NCBI GenBank assembly: GCA_005808665.1
Contig: SYLG01000144.1
Coordinates: forward strand, 1 to 36,729
DNA length: 36,729 bases
Origin: Planctomycetia bacterium
GTDB taxonomy: Bacteria > Planctomycetota > Planctomycetia > Gemmatales > Gemmataceae
Direction: 5' to 3'
Part shown: positions 27,087 to 36,679 of the stretch, in pieces
Layout of the letters: every line of letters begins with the position of its first letter
Numbering within the stretch: the stretch's first letter is position 1
Translations under genes and position numbers: made by a program
Notes under the pieces: model-generated
Database searches by the model: none
What the model saw: the letters and a program-made list of their open reading frames with translations, nothing else
What the model was told of the DNA's origin: nothing

Positions 27087-30000
27087 GATTCTCTACCTGG
27101 TTTGGACCAAAATATCTACCAAGCCAGGCACGCAGGTCTTCCATGAGAACATAAAAAACGGGAACAAAAATCAATGAAACCAGAGTGGATACGAGGATAC
27201 CGCCAATGATGGCACGGGCCATGGGTGCCCGGGTTTCCGCCCCAGGGCCAAGCCCGATGGCTGCCGGGATGGCCCCGGCAATGGTAGCAATGGAAGTCAT
27301 CAGGATGGGCCTAAGCCTCAATGGTCCCGCCGCAAGGACCGCATTACGCGCGCTCTTTCCGCCCAGGCGGGCTTGCTCCGCATAATCGACCAAAATGATC
27401 GAGTTTTTCTTGACTAGTCCCATCAGGAGTACCAAGCCAATCATGCTCATCATATTCAGGGTGTCCCCGGTGAGCCAAAGGGTTGCAAGAGCCCCGGTGA
27501 CGGCAAAGGGCATTGCCATCAAAACCGTTACCGGATGAATCAAGGAATTAAATTGTACTCCAAGAATCATATACGCTACAAAGATGCCAAGGAGCAGGGC
27601 AATTGCCAAGCTCGAAATGGTCTCTTCCATGGCCTTGGCATTTCCTAATTCCACGACCTGGTACCCTGCAGGAAGGATTTCCTTAGCAACCTTACGGACC
27701 TCGATCAGGGCGTCTCCCTGGCTTATCCCTTGAGCTGGATTTGCCGTGATGTTTACGCAGCGTTGGTGATCGTGGCGCCTGATGGTTTGCAAGGTGGATT
27801 CATGTTGGAGGTCCTCGATCAAATCCTCCACCCTTACAAGTTGATTATCCCCCAACCGGACCGGTAAAAAACGGAGTCGATCCGGGCTATCGCGGTCCTG
27901 TTCCAAAAGGCGCATGCGCACATCATAACGCCTGCCATGGTCAGTGAATTTGGCCACTCTTTCACCCCCCACGAGGAGGCTTATGCTTGTGGCAAGCCTC
28001 TCGATGGGCAGGCCCATCATAGCCAGTTTTTCGCGATCCGGCCGAATTCGAACCTCGGGCATTCCGGAGCGAAAATCGGTATAAATGTCAGCAAAAAGGG
28101 GCAATCCTTCCTTTGTCTGACATGCCTCCATAGCCCGTCCAAGAGACTTGGAAACGGCACCAAGGGATCCACCTGGGCCGATCACGGCAAGATCTATGGG
28201 ATAGCCTTGTTGGGCGGTGAAGCCCTCGGTGGATTGGTCACGGGGAATGATTTGGAGATCCTGAACAACGCCAAGGTTTTCCCGCAATTGGCCTATGACC
28301 CCGGTCTGGGAAACGGAGCGATCGCGACGGGGTTTTAGCCGGACAAATAGGTCTCCTTCATTGAGGACCGGGTTGGTGTCCGTTCCGATGGTGGACAAGA
28401 CACTTTCGACAGACTGGTTTTCCAGAATGATTTTCTCGCAATCACTCAAAAGCCTGGACATTTGATTGATGTTGGTTCCCACCTGGGCAGTGGCATGAAA
28501 CAAAATCCTGCTCTGATCCTCGGATGGAACCAATTCGCGTCCAAGGCGGTTTCCGGTAAAAAACCAGCCGTTTATTGCTGTCAACAAAATGCCAAGTGCC
28601 AGAACCACGGGCCAAAAAGCCAGGGACCAGCGCAAAACCCCGCTGTAGAAGTGTTCCATTATTTTCATCAGGGTATCGACAGGCCATTGCAGGATTGGGC
28701 GAATGATCCAGTTGCCCACGAAACCAAGGATCCTTGGCAACCCATAGCGGAGAAAGACCATTGTAAGGCCACCCAATCCGGCTCCGAGGACAAGGCGACC
28801 ATAATACAAAATGGAAGTATCCACTTTGGGGAGGGGAAATTCCGATTCCAGGAAATCCATGGTTGAACCCATCCAAGCCATCCAGGTCGGGCGATTGGGT
28901 TGGCAGCCAAAATAAATAAAAACGACTCCCATTATGGCCCCGGTTGCCAACCACTTTAGCCAGCTTTTTTTTGGGGAAGGAGGTGAGTTCTGGTGTCGTC
29001 CTTCGGGGAAATAGGCCGCCAACATGGGGGTTAGGGTAAGGGAACACAAAAGGGATAGGGATACCGCCACGGCTACGGTCACACCAAATTGGAAGAAAAA
29101 TCGGCCAATGACTCCTGTCATAAACGCCACAGGGAGGAAAATGGCAACAATGCTAAGGGTCGCAGCCATGGCGGCAAATTGAATCTCCCGGGTCCCCTTT
29201 TTCGCCGCCCGTCTACGGCTTTCACCCTTTTCTTCGTGCCGATGAATGTTCTCCAGAACCAGAATGGCATCATCAACGACGACACCAACCGACAGCGAAA
29301 GGGCCAAAAGGGTCATGAGGTTCAAAGTGAAGGGTGGGAGGCCAAACCAGCTTAAAAAATCCTTGGTAAAAAAAAAGGTTCCCAGGAGGGATGTTGGAAT
29401 CGTCAGGCAGATGTTCAGAGTTGTGGTAAAGCTTCCCAAAAAAGCATAGCAAACGATGCTTGTCAGGAGTACCCCAAGAATGAGGGTTAACTGGAGCTCG
29501 TGAATGTTCTCTTTGACAAACTCGGAACTATCGACCGATACCGCCAATTCGACCCCTTCCGGGAGGAGTTTCCTTAGTCGGGGTAGGGCACTTTGAATCG
29601 AATCACATACCTCCACAAGGTTGCCCCCGATGGCTTTGCGTACACCAAGGGCCACCGCAGGCAGGCGATTGAATCGCGCCAGGCTTCGGCGGTCTTCGCC
29701 CCCATCCTCCAGGATTGCGACATCTCCCAAATGGATCGTTTGATCGTTGCGCCTGGCTACAACCAATCGGCGAAATTCCTCCGCATTTTCAGCTTCGCCC
29801 ATGGTTCGCAGGTTGAATTCAACCTGATTGCTCTTGATGTACCCGGCCGGTAATTCTGCGTGTTGGCTTTGGATTGCGGCCCGAATATCCTCGGCTGTCA
29901 AGGCAAAGGCTTCAAGCCTTTCAGGGTCGATCCATAGCCGCATGGACCTGGCCTGTAGCCCGGCGAATTGAATGCCACCCACACCATAAAGCGAACTGAT

Positions 30001-30495
30001 TTCGGCTTTCAAAACGCGATCCGCCAAATCGCTGAGTTTATGAGGGGCAAAGGGGCCGGCCAAGGTCAACCATATAACGGGTAGGTTATTGGGATTGACT
30101 TTGGAGATTATGGGAGGATCAATATCAACGGGTAGGCGCCGCCTGGCCGAAGCCACTGCATTTTGGACATCCTGCATCGCCGCATCAACATCGCGATCAA
30201 GCTTGAAATAGACCGTTACAATGCTCGTCCCTTCGGAACTTTGGGATTGAATGGAATCGACTCCCTCAACGCTGGCTATCGCATCCTCGACAACATCTGA
30301 AACATCACCGTCCATGATTTCAGGAGAAGCCGCTTCGCGGTTGATGACTACACTTACCACCGGAAAATCGACTTCCGGGAATTGGCTAATCCCCATGGTT
30401 CGGTAACTCATCCACCCAAAAATCACAAGGGCGAGGGATACCATGACCGCAAAGACAGGGTTTCGGATGCTAACATCTGAAAGCCTAAGACTCAT
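27079..30495 (-). CDS. RND efflux transporter (second of pair), enlarged
   Basis: An inner-membrane resistance-nodulation-division pump of 1138 residues, HAE1/MdtB-MdtC type, driven by proton flow. TM1 is near residues 14-30 (VFAVMVSLALVIFGWMSYRTMG). The TM4 acidic pair D408-D409 lies in SVGVVVDDAILVLENI. Late TM segments include SLAIALLLGIFVAYMILGVQF and MIGLVLLMGLVKKNSIILVD. It is about 90-100 residues longer than usual because the linker between TM6 and TM7 is expanded and carries two further hydrophobic stretches (WLATGAIMGVVFIYFG and LVLGAGLGGLTMVFL). Start ATG overlaps the stop of the first RND gene (ATGA). Substrate unknown; drugs, metals or lipids are possible. Confidence 0.92.
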   Translation of the reverse strand: MSLRLSDVSIRNPVFAVMVSLALVIFGWMSYRTMGISQFPEVDFPVVSVVINREAASPEIMDGDVSDVVEDAIASVEGVDSIQSQSSEGTSIVTVYFKLDRDVDAAMQDVQNAVASARRRLPVDIDPPIISKVNPNNLPVIWLTLAGPFAPHKLSDLADRVLKAEISSLYGVGGIQFAGLQARSMRLWIDPERLEAFALTAEDIRAAIQSQHAELPAGYIKSNQVEFNLRTMGEAENAEEFRRLVVARRNDQTIHLGDVAILEDGGEDRRSLARFNRLPAVALGVRKAIGGNLVEVCDSIQSALPRLRKLLPEGVELAVSVDSSEFVKENIHELQLTLILGVLLTSIVCYAFLGSFTTTLNICLTIPTSLLGTFFFTKDFLSWFGLPPFTLNLMTLLALSLSVGVVVDDAILVLENIHRHEEKGESRRRAAKKGTREIQFAAMAATLSIVAIFLPVAFMTGVIGRFFFQFGVTVAVAVSLSLLCSLTLTPMLAAYFPEGRHQNSPPSPKKSWLKWLATGAIMGVVFIYFGCQPNRPTWMAWMGSTMDFLESEFPLPKVDTSILYYGRLVLGAGLGGLTMVFLRYGLPRILGFVGNWIIRPILQWPVDTLMKIMEHFYSGVLRWSLAFWPVVLALGILLTAINGWFFTGNRLGRELVPSEDQSRILFHATAQVGTNINQMSRLLSDCEKIILENQSVESVLSTIGTDTNPVLNEGDLFVRLKPRRDRSVSQTGVIGQLRENLGVVQDLQIIPRDQSTEGFTAQQGYPIDLAVIGPGGSLGAVSKSLGRAMEACQTKEGLPLFADIYTDFRSGMPEVRIRPDREKLAMMGLPIERLATSISLLVGGERVAKFTDHGRRYDVRMRLLEQDRDSPDRLRFLPVRLGDNQLVRVEDLIEDLQHESTLQTIRRHDHQRCVNITANPAQGISQGDALIEVRKVAKEILPAGYQVVELGNAKAMEETISSLAIALLLGIFVAYMILGVQFNSLIHPVTVLMAMPFAVTGALATLWLTGDTLNMMSMIGLVLLMGLVKKNSIILVDYAEQARLGGKSARNAVLAAGPLRLRPILMTSIATIAGAIPAAIGLGPGAETRAPMARAIIGGILVSTLVSLIFVPVFYVLMEDLRAWLGRYFGPNQVENHA

Positions 30496-33400
30496 GAAGG
30501 ATTCTCCAGGGAAACAGGGGAGGGGATCGTGCAGGAATTAGCCAAGGACTCTCCTTTGTAACCAAACCGCAGGGAAATCTCTTCCAGCCAGAGGAAAATA
30601 ATGGGAACGGAAATCAGGGTTACCAAGGTTGATAGGGCAACCCCGCCAATGATGGCCCGCGCCAAAGGGGCACGGGTTTCAGTACCCGGACCGATGCCAA
30701 GTGCCAAAGGTAATGCCCCTACGATGGTTGCCATGGAGGTCATCAAAATAGGGCGTAAACGCCTGGGACAGGCAAATAAAAGGGCTTGCCGCGGTGCCAT
30801 TCCGCTTCGGCATGCCTGCAAGGTCACATCCACAAGGATGATCGAGTTTTTCTTTACCAACCCCGCAAGAAGAATGAGGCCAATCATGCTCATCAGGTTT
30901 AATGTGTCCCCAAACCACCAGAGCGTTGCCAAAGCTCCGGTAAGGCCAAATGGTACAGCCGCCAAAACGGTGAAAGGGTGGACAAAGGAATTGAATTGGA
31001 TTCCAAGGATCATGTAGGCAACCAGGAATCCAAGGACCAAAGCATCCCAAAGGCTTCCCATGGTTTGTTCCATGGCTTTTGCATTGCCCATTTGCACAAT
31101 CCGGTAGCTTTCCGGGAGGCCAAGTTCCTCCCGACAAAGACGCGCCATTTCCAGGGATTTTTGAATGGCATCCCCTTGGGATATTCCAGGTACCATGTTT
31201 GCCGTGATCTCTACTTTCCGCAAATGGTTGTACCTGGCAATGAGGGGCAACATGGATTGGATTTCGGTTTGGGCCAGTTCCTCAAGGGACACAAAATTCC
31301 CCAAGGGAGCATTTTCGGGCTGGGTTGGGTTCCCGATTTTGAGTTGAATCTTCATTAGGTCATCCGGAGATTGTCTCTCTGGTTCGAGGTTCCGAAAGCG
31401 CACATCATAGCGCCGATTGCCTTCGGTAAATCGCCCCCCGCGAAGTCCTCCAAACTCGACATTGACAGTCCAAGCCAGTTTTTGTGTGGAAAGGCCCATT
31501 TGGGACAATTTGTCCCGATCCGGATGCAGGTGGGCCTCCACCATTCCAGGCCGGTAATCGGTGTTCACATCACTGACGAATCCCCCATTTATGAGCCTTG
31601 TCCGGATGAGTTCAGAATAACGGATTACCTTTTCCCATTCCGGCCCCTGGATCGCAAAATTAATCGGAAATCCTCGGCCAGAACTGAAGCCTTGGGTGGA
31701 AAGATCCAGCACTACGGCCCGCAAACCGGATATTTTCCCGAGAATAGAACGAGATTCATTGATCAATTCGGTTTGGGTGAGACTTCGCTCCGTGGACGGG
31801 ATGAGGCGAATGAATATGGTTCCCTCGCTAATAAGTGACCCGGGGCGTATGCTCACAGCGGAAAACATGGATGCAATGAGTTCCTCGCCATTTTTGGGAT
31901 CCTTTAATTGCATCATTGCCTTTTCGGATTCCCTGATCATTTTGTCTACATAGTCGATGCTTGATCCTACCGGGCAAATGACATTGATGATAAAACGGTT
32001 CTGGTCTTCACTTGGAATGAGTTCGCGACCGATCGGTTTGAAGGTCCATGCGGCTGGTTTTCCTTCCTTGAAAAACCAGCCAGGGAGTGGAATGGTCACG
32101 CCATTGAGAAACAAAAAAGCCCCAAAGGTAAGGGTCAGGCTAAGGCATAATACGCTCCGTCTCCATTCCATGATCACGCATAGTATAACCCTGTAGAGAT
32201 CTTCCAATTGGCCAAGTACCCAGTGAACCGGGCGGACGATAATGGGTGACAACAAATAGCGGTCAAGCAACATCATCAACGACCATGGAATGCCAAGGAA
32301 CAGGTTTCCCTTCCTGGGCACTTGCCCCATTCCCAAAAGAAAACGGGAAAGAACCGGGATGATGCTCAACGAAATCAAAAGGGAAAGGAGAACCGCAACC
32401 GAAACCGTGATCCCGAATTGATAAAAAAACTTTCCCGCGGCTCCTTGCATAAAAGCAACGGGAATAAAGATCGCCACAATGGAAAGGGTTGCCGCACCTG
32501 CGGCAAAGGAAATTTCCTGTCCACCTTTTAATGAGGCCAATCCCGGGGATTCTCCTTCTTCGAAACGCCTGATGATGTTTTCCAGAACCATTATCGCATC
32601 ATCCACCACGACCCCGACCGAAAGGGACAAGGCCAGCAACGACATGAAATTGAGGGTGAAATTCAGCCACCACATTACCACAAGCGTCCCCAGAAGGGAT
32701 GCTGGGATGGAAATGCAAACAGTAAAGGTAGATCCAAAAGATCCTAAAAAGAGGAATGTTACCAGGGCCGTCAGTATGATACCCAGAACCAGGGACCCTT
32801 TCACCTCCTCAATATCGTCCCGGATAAATGCCGAATAATCAACGCTGACTCCCACCTTTACATCCGGTGGGCAAATCGCATCCAGTTTTGGGATGCGCCT
32901 TTTGACCTCATCACAAAGTTCCACCACATTGGCACCTTGGCCTCTAAGAACCCCAATTCCCACCGTGTTCATACGGTTGAATCGACCCATACCCCTTTTG
33001 TCGCTCAAACCGTCTTCCACGACCGCAAGTTCGCCAAGGGGGGTTACATCCCCTGCTTTTCCCCTGGCCAGGGGCATTTTCCGAAAGTCATCCCTGTTTC
33101 TAGACTCCCCCAAAAAGCGCACCGTGGTTTCACGATTGAGACTGTTCAGGGTTCCCGCAGGCCGTTCTACCTGATTACTCCGGAATGTCTGGAAAAATTC
33201 CATGGAGTCCATGCCGTGAGTTCGCGTCGTTTCAGGATCTATCCAAATCCGCATATTGCGTTGTCTAAGCCCCGAATACATCACCCCCCCACAACCAGGA
33301 ATGGTTTGGATCATCTGTTTGAGATGGTCATCCACCAACCGGTTCAATTCCTGGATGGGTCGTGGACCATTAAGTGATAGCCACATTACAGGAAATTTGT

Positions 33401-33800
33401 TGAAATTGACTTTATTGATTACGGGCGGGTCGATGTCGGTAGGCAATCTCCGCATGGCGGTGGAGACCGCATTTTGCACATCCTGCATGGCATGGTCCAC
33501 ATTGCGGTTCAAATCGAAGAAAACCGTCATGACCGATTGCCCCTGAAGGCTTTGGCTCTGGATATAGTCGATCCCTTCAATCGTGGACACCGCATCCTCA
33601 AGGATGTCCGTAACATCGTTTTCCATGATTTCAGGCGATGCGGCCTCACGAACCGTGGAAATGTTTACGACGGGAAAATCGATCTCTGGAAGTTGGCTAA
33701 TGCCCAGTTTTGAACCTGCAAGGCCACCGAAAACGACCATGGACAGGGTTACCATGATCGCAAAAACGCTTTTGCCCAAACTTAACCGGACGAGATTCAT
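30492..33800 (-). CDS. RND efflux transporter (first of pair)
   Basis: A 1102-residue RND pump, similar in layout to its downstream neighbour but clearly diverged from it, so this is an old duplication. TM1 near residues 12-28 (VFAIMVTLSMVVFGG), then porter domains with SPEIMENDVTDILEDAV and DVQNAVSTAMRRLPTDIDPP. The TM4 pair D400-D401 is in SVGVVVDDAIMVLENI, and the C-terminal half has GRELIPSEDQNRF, PFTVLAAVPFGLTGALATL and LIGLILLAGLVKKNSIILVD-like segments. It starts in an ATGA overlap with the fusion-protein gene and ends in an ATGA overlap with the second pump. One fusion protein followed by two RND genes is the order of E. coli mdtABC, where the two pumps form a mixed trimer; the same is inferred here. 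No outer-membrane TolC-type gene is in the window. Confidence 0.92.
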   Translation of the reverse strand: MNLVRLSLGKSVFAIMVTLSMVVFGGLAGSKLGISQLPEIDFPVVNISTVREAASPEIMENDVTDILEDAVSTIEGIDYIQSQSLQGQSVMTVFFDLNRNVDHAMQDVQNAVSTAMRRLPTDIDPPVINKVNFNKFPVMWLSLNGPRPIQELNRLVDDHLKQMIQTIPGCGGVMYSGLRQRNMRIWIDPETTRTHGMDSMEFFQTFRSNQVERPAGTLNSLNRETTVRFLGESRNRDDFRKMPLARGKAGDVTPLGELAVVEDGLSDKRGMGRFNRMNTVGIGVLRGQGANVVELCDEVKRRIPKLDAICPPDVKVGVSVDYSAFIRDDIEEVKGSLVLGIILTALVTFLFLGSFGSTFTVCISIPASLLGTLVVMWWLNFTLNFMSLLALSLSVGVVVDDAIMVLENIIRRFEEGESPGLASLKGGQEISFAAGAATLSIVAIFIPVAFMQGAAGKFFYQFGITVSVAVLLSLLISLSIIPVLSRFLLGMGQVPRKGNLFLGIPWSLMMLLDRYLLSPIIVRPVHWVLGQLEDLYRVILCVIMEWRRSVLCLSLTLTFGAFLFLNGVTIPLPGWFFKEGKPAAWTFKPIGRELIPSEDQNRFIINVICPVGSSIDYVDKMIRESEKAMMQLKDPKNGEELIASMFSAVSIRPGSLISEGTIFIRLIPSTERSLTQTELINESRSILGKISGLRAVVLDLSTQGFSSGRGFPINFAIQGPEWEKVIRYSELIRTRLINGGFVSDVNTDYRPGMVEAHLHPDRDKLSQMGLSTQKLAWTVNVEFGGLRGGRFTEGNRRYDVRFRNLEPERQSPDDLMKIQLKIGNPTQPENAPLGNFVSLEELAQTEIQSMLPLIARYNHLRKVEITANMVPGISQGDAIQKSLEMARLCREELGLPESYRIVQMGNAKAMEQTMGSLWDALVLGFLVAYMILGIQFNSFVHPFTVLAAVPFGLTGALATLWWFGDTLNLMSMIGLILLAGLVKKNSIILVDVTLQACRSGMAPRQALLFACPRRLRPILMTSMATIVGALPLALGIGPGTETRAPLARAIIGGVALSTLVTLISVPIIFLWLEEISLRFGYKGESLANSCTIPSPVSLENPS

Positions 33801-35110
33801 GGACTTTTTCTCTGGCTTAAGTCCATTTCAGCAAGGATTTTAACCGAAGATTCCTCGTCCAACGCCAATGGGGTCCCCTCTTCAAGGGCCTCCGCTCCCC
33901 TTCGGACAATCCAGTCCCCAGGACGCAAGCGATCCAAAATTTCCACAACTCCAGGTCGCCTCCTGCCGGTCTGCAGCCTTTCCACCGCTTCGGCTTCCCA
34001 TTCTATTTTGCCATCACCCCTGAATAGGGGTTTTGGCCTAAACACGAGGAAACCTCGCTCCGTAGCACGCAAAGATTCTTCGGGAATGATCATGGTTTCT
34101 CCTGCCGATGCGACAGGAATGTATAACTTTGCGGTGAATCCCGGGCGGATTCCCTGGGTGGCTGCCCAAGGGGGAAGTTCCGCCTTGCACTCAAACATAT
34201 GGGTGTCGGGATTGCCTGTTGAACTTAGGTAGAAAAGCTTGGCATTAAAAACCCTTCCCGGAAAACTCCTGAGGGTAAAAGGCACCAAATACCCCTCCTG
34301 AAGGGCACCGCTATAATACAGTTGGCTGGTAATGATCCCTTGCCATGGTCCGGATACCAGACTGGTGGCGAATCTCAACTCCTCCTGTCCCGGAAGTGTT
34401 CGTTGCCTGTTCTGGGTGCTTTTTTCGATTTGAATGCGGACAAGTGGGGTCGACCGCTCCGGGATGAATCCAACCACCCGAAGTTTGGTAAGATCTGCAA
34501 GGGTGCCAATGACTGTTTTATCTTCAACAAAACTACCTAAATTGATCCGCTTCTGGTTGATTTGCCCACGAAAGGGGGAACGGATGATGGATCGCTTCTG
34601 ATTGTACTGGGCAAGGGCATAATTTGCCGTGGCTTCTCCTACCTCTGCCTCTCCCAGCCGCACATCTCCAACCAACCGGGCTCGTTCTTCCCTGCTCACC
34701 CCAATGCCTGCCCCCAGGGATATTCCTTGCAGGTTTTTGGCTTTTTCCAAACCGGCTTTTGCTTTATCCAAAGTGCTTTGGGATATTTTCAACGCCGTTT
34801 CATAACGGCTTTGATCGACCTTTACCAACGGTTGGTCCTTTTCCACCCATTGTCCCTCACGGAAAAGGATTTCTTCCACAACCCCTGAGGTCCCGGCAGC
34901 GATTTCCGATTGGCTTTCCGATTCCACGAATCCCACGGATTCCACATTCGACTCGAGGCGGGTTAAACCCACCTTTTCAACGGCTACGGACCTTCGAAGT
35001 CGGGCTTGGGAGGGTTTTCCCGTGGTGGAGCCGGTCTGGTCCGTTCCCGACCTGGAGCACCCCACCATGAGCCCGAGGGAACACAAAAACAGGCTGATTG
35101 TAAGTCGCAT
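33797..35110 (-). CDS. RND membrane-fusion protein (lipoprotein)
   Basis: The periplasmic adaptor of the efflux pump, 437 residues. A lipoprotein signal ends in LMVGC, with lipid-carrying C18. A lipoyl half (AAGTSGVVEEILFREGQWVEKDQPL, about 71-95) is followed by a coiled-coil hairpin of about 105-175 (LDKAKAGLEKAK and EERARLVGDVRLGEAEVGEA). The second lipoyl half and barrel follow (SPFRGQINQKRINLGSFV, 178-195), then ADLTKLRVVGFIPE and a membrane-proximal region (IIPEESLRATERG; ILDRLRPGDWIVRRG). ATG at 35110 gives the signal peptide; the ribosome-binding site is weak. First gene of the five-gene overlapping operon; its promoter must lie in the 229 bases shared with prs. Confidence 0.92.
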   Translation of the reverse strand: MRLTISLFLCSLGLMVGCSRSGTDQTGSTTGKPSQARLRRSVAVEKVGLTRLESNVESVGFVESESQSEIAAGTSGVVEEILFREGQWVEKDQPLVKVDQSRYETALKISQSTLDKAKAGLEKAKNLQGISLGAGIGVSREERARLVGDVRLGEAEVGEATANYALAQYNQKRSIIRSPFRGQINQKRINLGSFVEDKTVIGTLADLTKLRVVGFIPERSTPLVRIQIEKSTQNRQRTLPGQEELRFATSLVSGPWQGIITSQLYYSGALQEGYLVPFTLRSFPGRVFNAKLFYLSSTGNPDTHMFECKAELPPWAATQGIRPGFTAKLYIPVASAGETMIIPEESLRATERGFLVFRPKPLFRGDGKIEWEAEAVERLQTGRRRPGVVEILDRLRPGDWIVRRGAEALEEGTPLALDEESSVKILAEMDLSQRKSP

Positions 35111-35237
35111 AATGACCCGCCAAGGGTGGATAAAGGGGATTACCTTGGCATTTTAGGATAGGTGGATGACCAATTCATGAGAAATAGCACAAGTTTGGAA
35201 GGTTCAAGAGGGCTGAAACCAATAGGGATTAGGGTGG

Positions 35238-35260
35238 TTGGACCCAAGATTCTTGGACCC
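35238..35260. repeat. Direct and inverted repeat between prs and the efflux operon
   Basis: TTGGACCC occurs twice, at 35238-35245 and 35253-35260, with starts 15 bases apart. The joint also makes the inverted repeat CCAAG-3-CTTGG (35244-35256). It sits in the divergent promoter region and could be a regulator site, which is inference. Confidence 0.35.
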
Positions 35261-35281
35261 TGCATCCCGATTTCTTAAAAA
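35253..35281 (+). promoter_or_regulatory. Weak candidate prs promoter
   Basis: TTGGAC (35253-35258), 17 bases, TAAAAA (35276-35281). Spacing is ideal but both boxes are poor matches. The second TTGGACCC copy covers the -35 box. Confidence 0.25.
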
Positions 35282-35339
35282 ATCAGCATTGGCCCTCTCC
35301 AGTCGGGGCTCCTTTCTTTGATTGAGCACACAAAAAACC

Positions 35340-36290
35340 ATGCTTCACGACGAACTTCGGGTCTTTAGTGGTCGGGCCAATCTTCCCCTGGCGGAAAAAA
35401 TTGTCCAGCACCTTGGAGGGACGCTTGGACGAATGACCGTGGGAAATTTTCCGGATGGGGAAACTTCCGTTCGAATCGAGGAGGATGTCCGGGGTCGCGA
35501 TGTTTTCATTGTCCAGCCAACCTGCCCCCCGGTAAACGAACATTTGATGGAACTATTGGTAATGTTGGATGCATTCCGAAGGTCCAGTCCGGCCCGGTTA
35601 ACCGCAGTATTACCCTATTATGGCTACGCCCGCCAGGATCGTAAGGATGTGGGACGGGTACCCATCACCGCCAAATTGGTGGCAAACCTCCTGACCAATG
35701 CTGGAGTCCACCGGGTATTGGCACTTGACCTTCATGCCGCCCAATTGCAGGGTTTTTTCGATATTCCTGTCGACCATTTACATGCTGCCCCGGTTATCGT
35801 GGAACATGTCAGTTCGCTGAATATTCCAAGCGACGATTTCATCGTTTTGAGCCCGGATGAGGGAAGCATAAAAAAGGCGCTAACCTTTCAAAAAAAACTG
35901 GGTGGGTCCATTGCCATCGTCGATAAAAGGCGCTCAAGTGCCACGGAAACCAGCCAAGCCAACCTGATTGGGCCATCCCTGGAGGGTAAGGTGGTCTTTA
36001 TTTTTGACGATATGATTTCCACGGCTGGGAGCGTTGTCGGAGCCGCCCATGTCGCCAAGGCCCACGGGGCAAAAGAAATCCATGTTTGTGCCACCCATGG
36101 TGTTTTGGTTGGCCCGGCTATTGAAAGGCTAAAAAATGCCCCGCTCCAGTCGGTTATTGTCACCGATTCCATCCCTCTGACACCCCATAAACAACTGCCA
36201 AAAATCAAGGTTTTGAGTGTGGCAGGCTTGCTGGCGGATGCCATCAAACGGATTCATAAAAACGAATCGGTAAGCAGTTTGTTTGTCTAA
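35340..36290 (+). CDS. prs: Ribose-phosphate pyrophosphokinase (PRPP synthase)
   Basis: Makes phosphoribosyl pyrophosphate from ribose 5-phosphate and ATP, the precursor for purines, pyrimidines, histidine, tryptophan and NAD; cytoplasmic. It has 316 residues, a normal class I length. Motifs: LRVFSG (6-11) and NFPDGET (36-42) at the N terminus, the catalytic/ATP region YYGYARQDRK (93-102), DLHAAQLQGFFDIPVDHLHA (130-149), and the PRPP-binding loop FIFDDMISTAGS (220-231). SPDEGSIKKA (171-180) replaces the more usual SPDxGGxxRA. ATG at 35340 is preferred because known members start M-x-D-E-L-x-V-F-S-G; an in-frame TTG six codons upstream is possible, and neither has a strong ribosome-binding site. 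Confidence 0.96.
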   Translation: MLHDELRVFSGRANLPLAEKIVQHLGGTLGRMTVGNFPDGETSVRIEEDVRGRDVFIVQPTCPPVNEHLMELLVMLDAFRRSSPARLTAVLPYYGYARQDRKDVGRVPITAKLVANLLTNAGVHRVLALDLHAAQLQGFFDIPVDHLHAAPVIVEHVSSLNIPSDDFIVLSPDEGSIKKALTFQKKLGGSIAIVDKRRSSATETSQANLIGPSLEGKVVFIFDDMISTAGSVVGAAHVAKAHGAKEIHVCATHGVLVGPAIERLKNAPLQSVIVTDSIPLTPHKQLPKIKVLSVAGLLADAIKRIHKNESVSSLFV

Positions 36291-36379
36291 AGAAAGTCGA
36301 TTTCCTCTCCCATTGATCAAGGGGTGAGGCTTTTCCCGGACATAACGAGGGTTTTCTTACCCTGTTGGGTAGTTGTGTC

Positions 36380-36415
36380 GGGACCATGAATGGTGTCCCC
36401 AAAAAAGTTTTTTGT
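36380..36415 (+). terminator. Possible terminator after prs
   Basis: GGGA-CCA (36380-36386) pairs with TGG-TCCC (36391-36399, with two extra bases bulged) around a four-base loop, followed by a run of A and then GTTTTTTGTTTT. The T-run is some ten bases from the stem, so this is a weak terminator call. The stretch from the prs stop to the promoter at 36559 otherwise shows no gene. Confidence 0.35.
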
Positions 36416-36509
36416 TTTCACGAAGACCGTTCAAGTATAGGCCCAAGAAACTTCCTAAATCATTCGCCAATGAATACTTGTGGTGTTATTCATGAAAAAC
36501 CAAAAGGAG

Positions 36510-36586
36510 GTATTTTCAAATTTTTCCAAAAGTTTTGCCAACCTTTTTTTGGGAGCCGTTGACAAACTCTGGTAGGGGAGTAAAAC
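36510..36586 (+). promoter_or_regulatory. Strong promoter with AT-rich upstream tract, likely rRNA promoter
   Basis: TTGACA at 36559-36564 is a perfect -35 box, followed after 16 bases by TAAAAC (36581-36586). The 50 bases before it are rich in A- and T-runs, as in UP elements of rRNA promoters. Transcription would begin near 36593. Confidence 0.55.
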
Positions 36587-36679
36587 ATCAAAGTTCCAAG
36601 CGATTGGGACGCGCGATGCGGTAACGAACAGCGCAGTGGTGGGTGACTTTCCTGAGAGGGAGGGTTGTCTGCTGCTTTA

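Noticed and set aside
36365-36562. 65-codon frame after prs
   Set aside because: Runs through a hairpin and the AT-rich promoter tract; the text is not protein-like.
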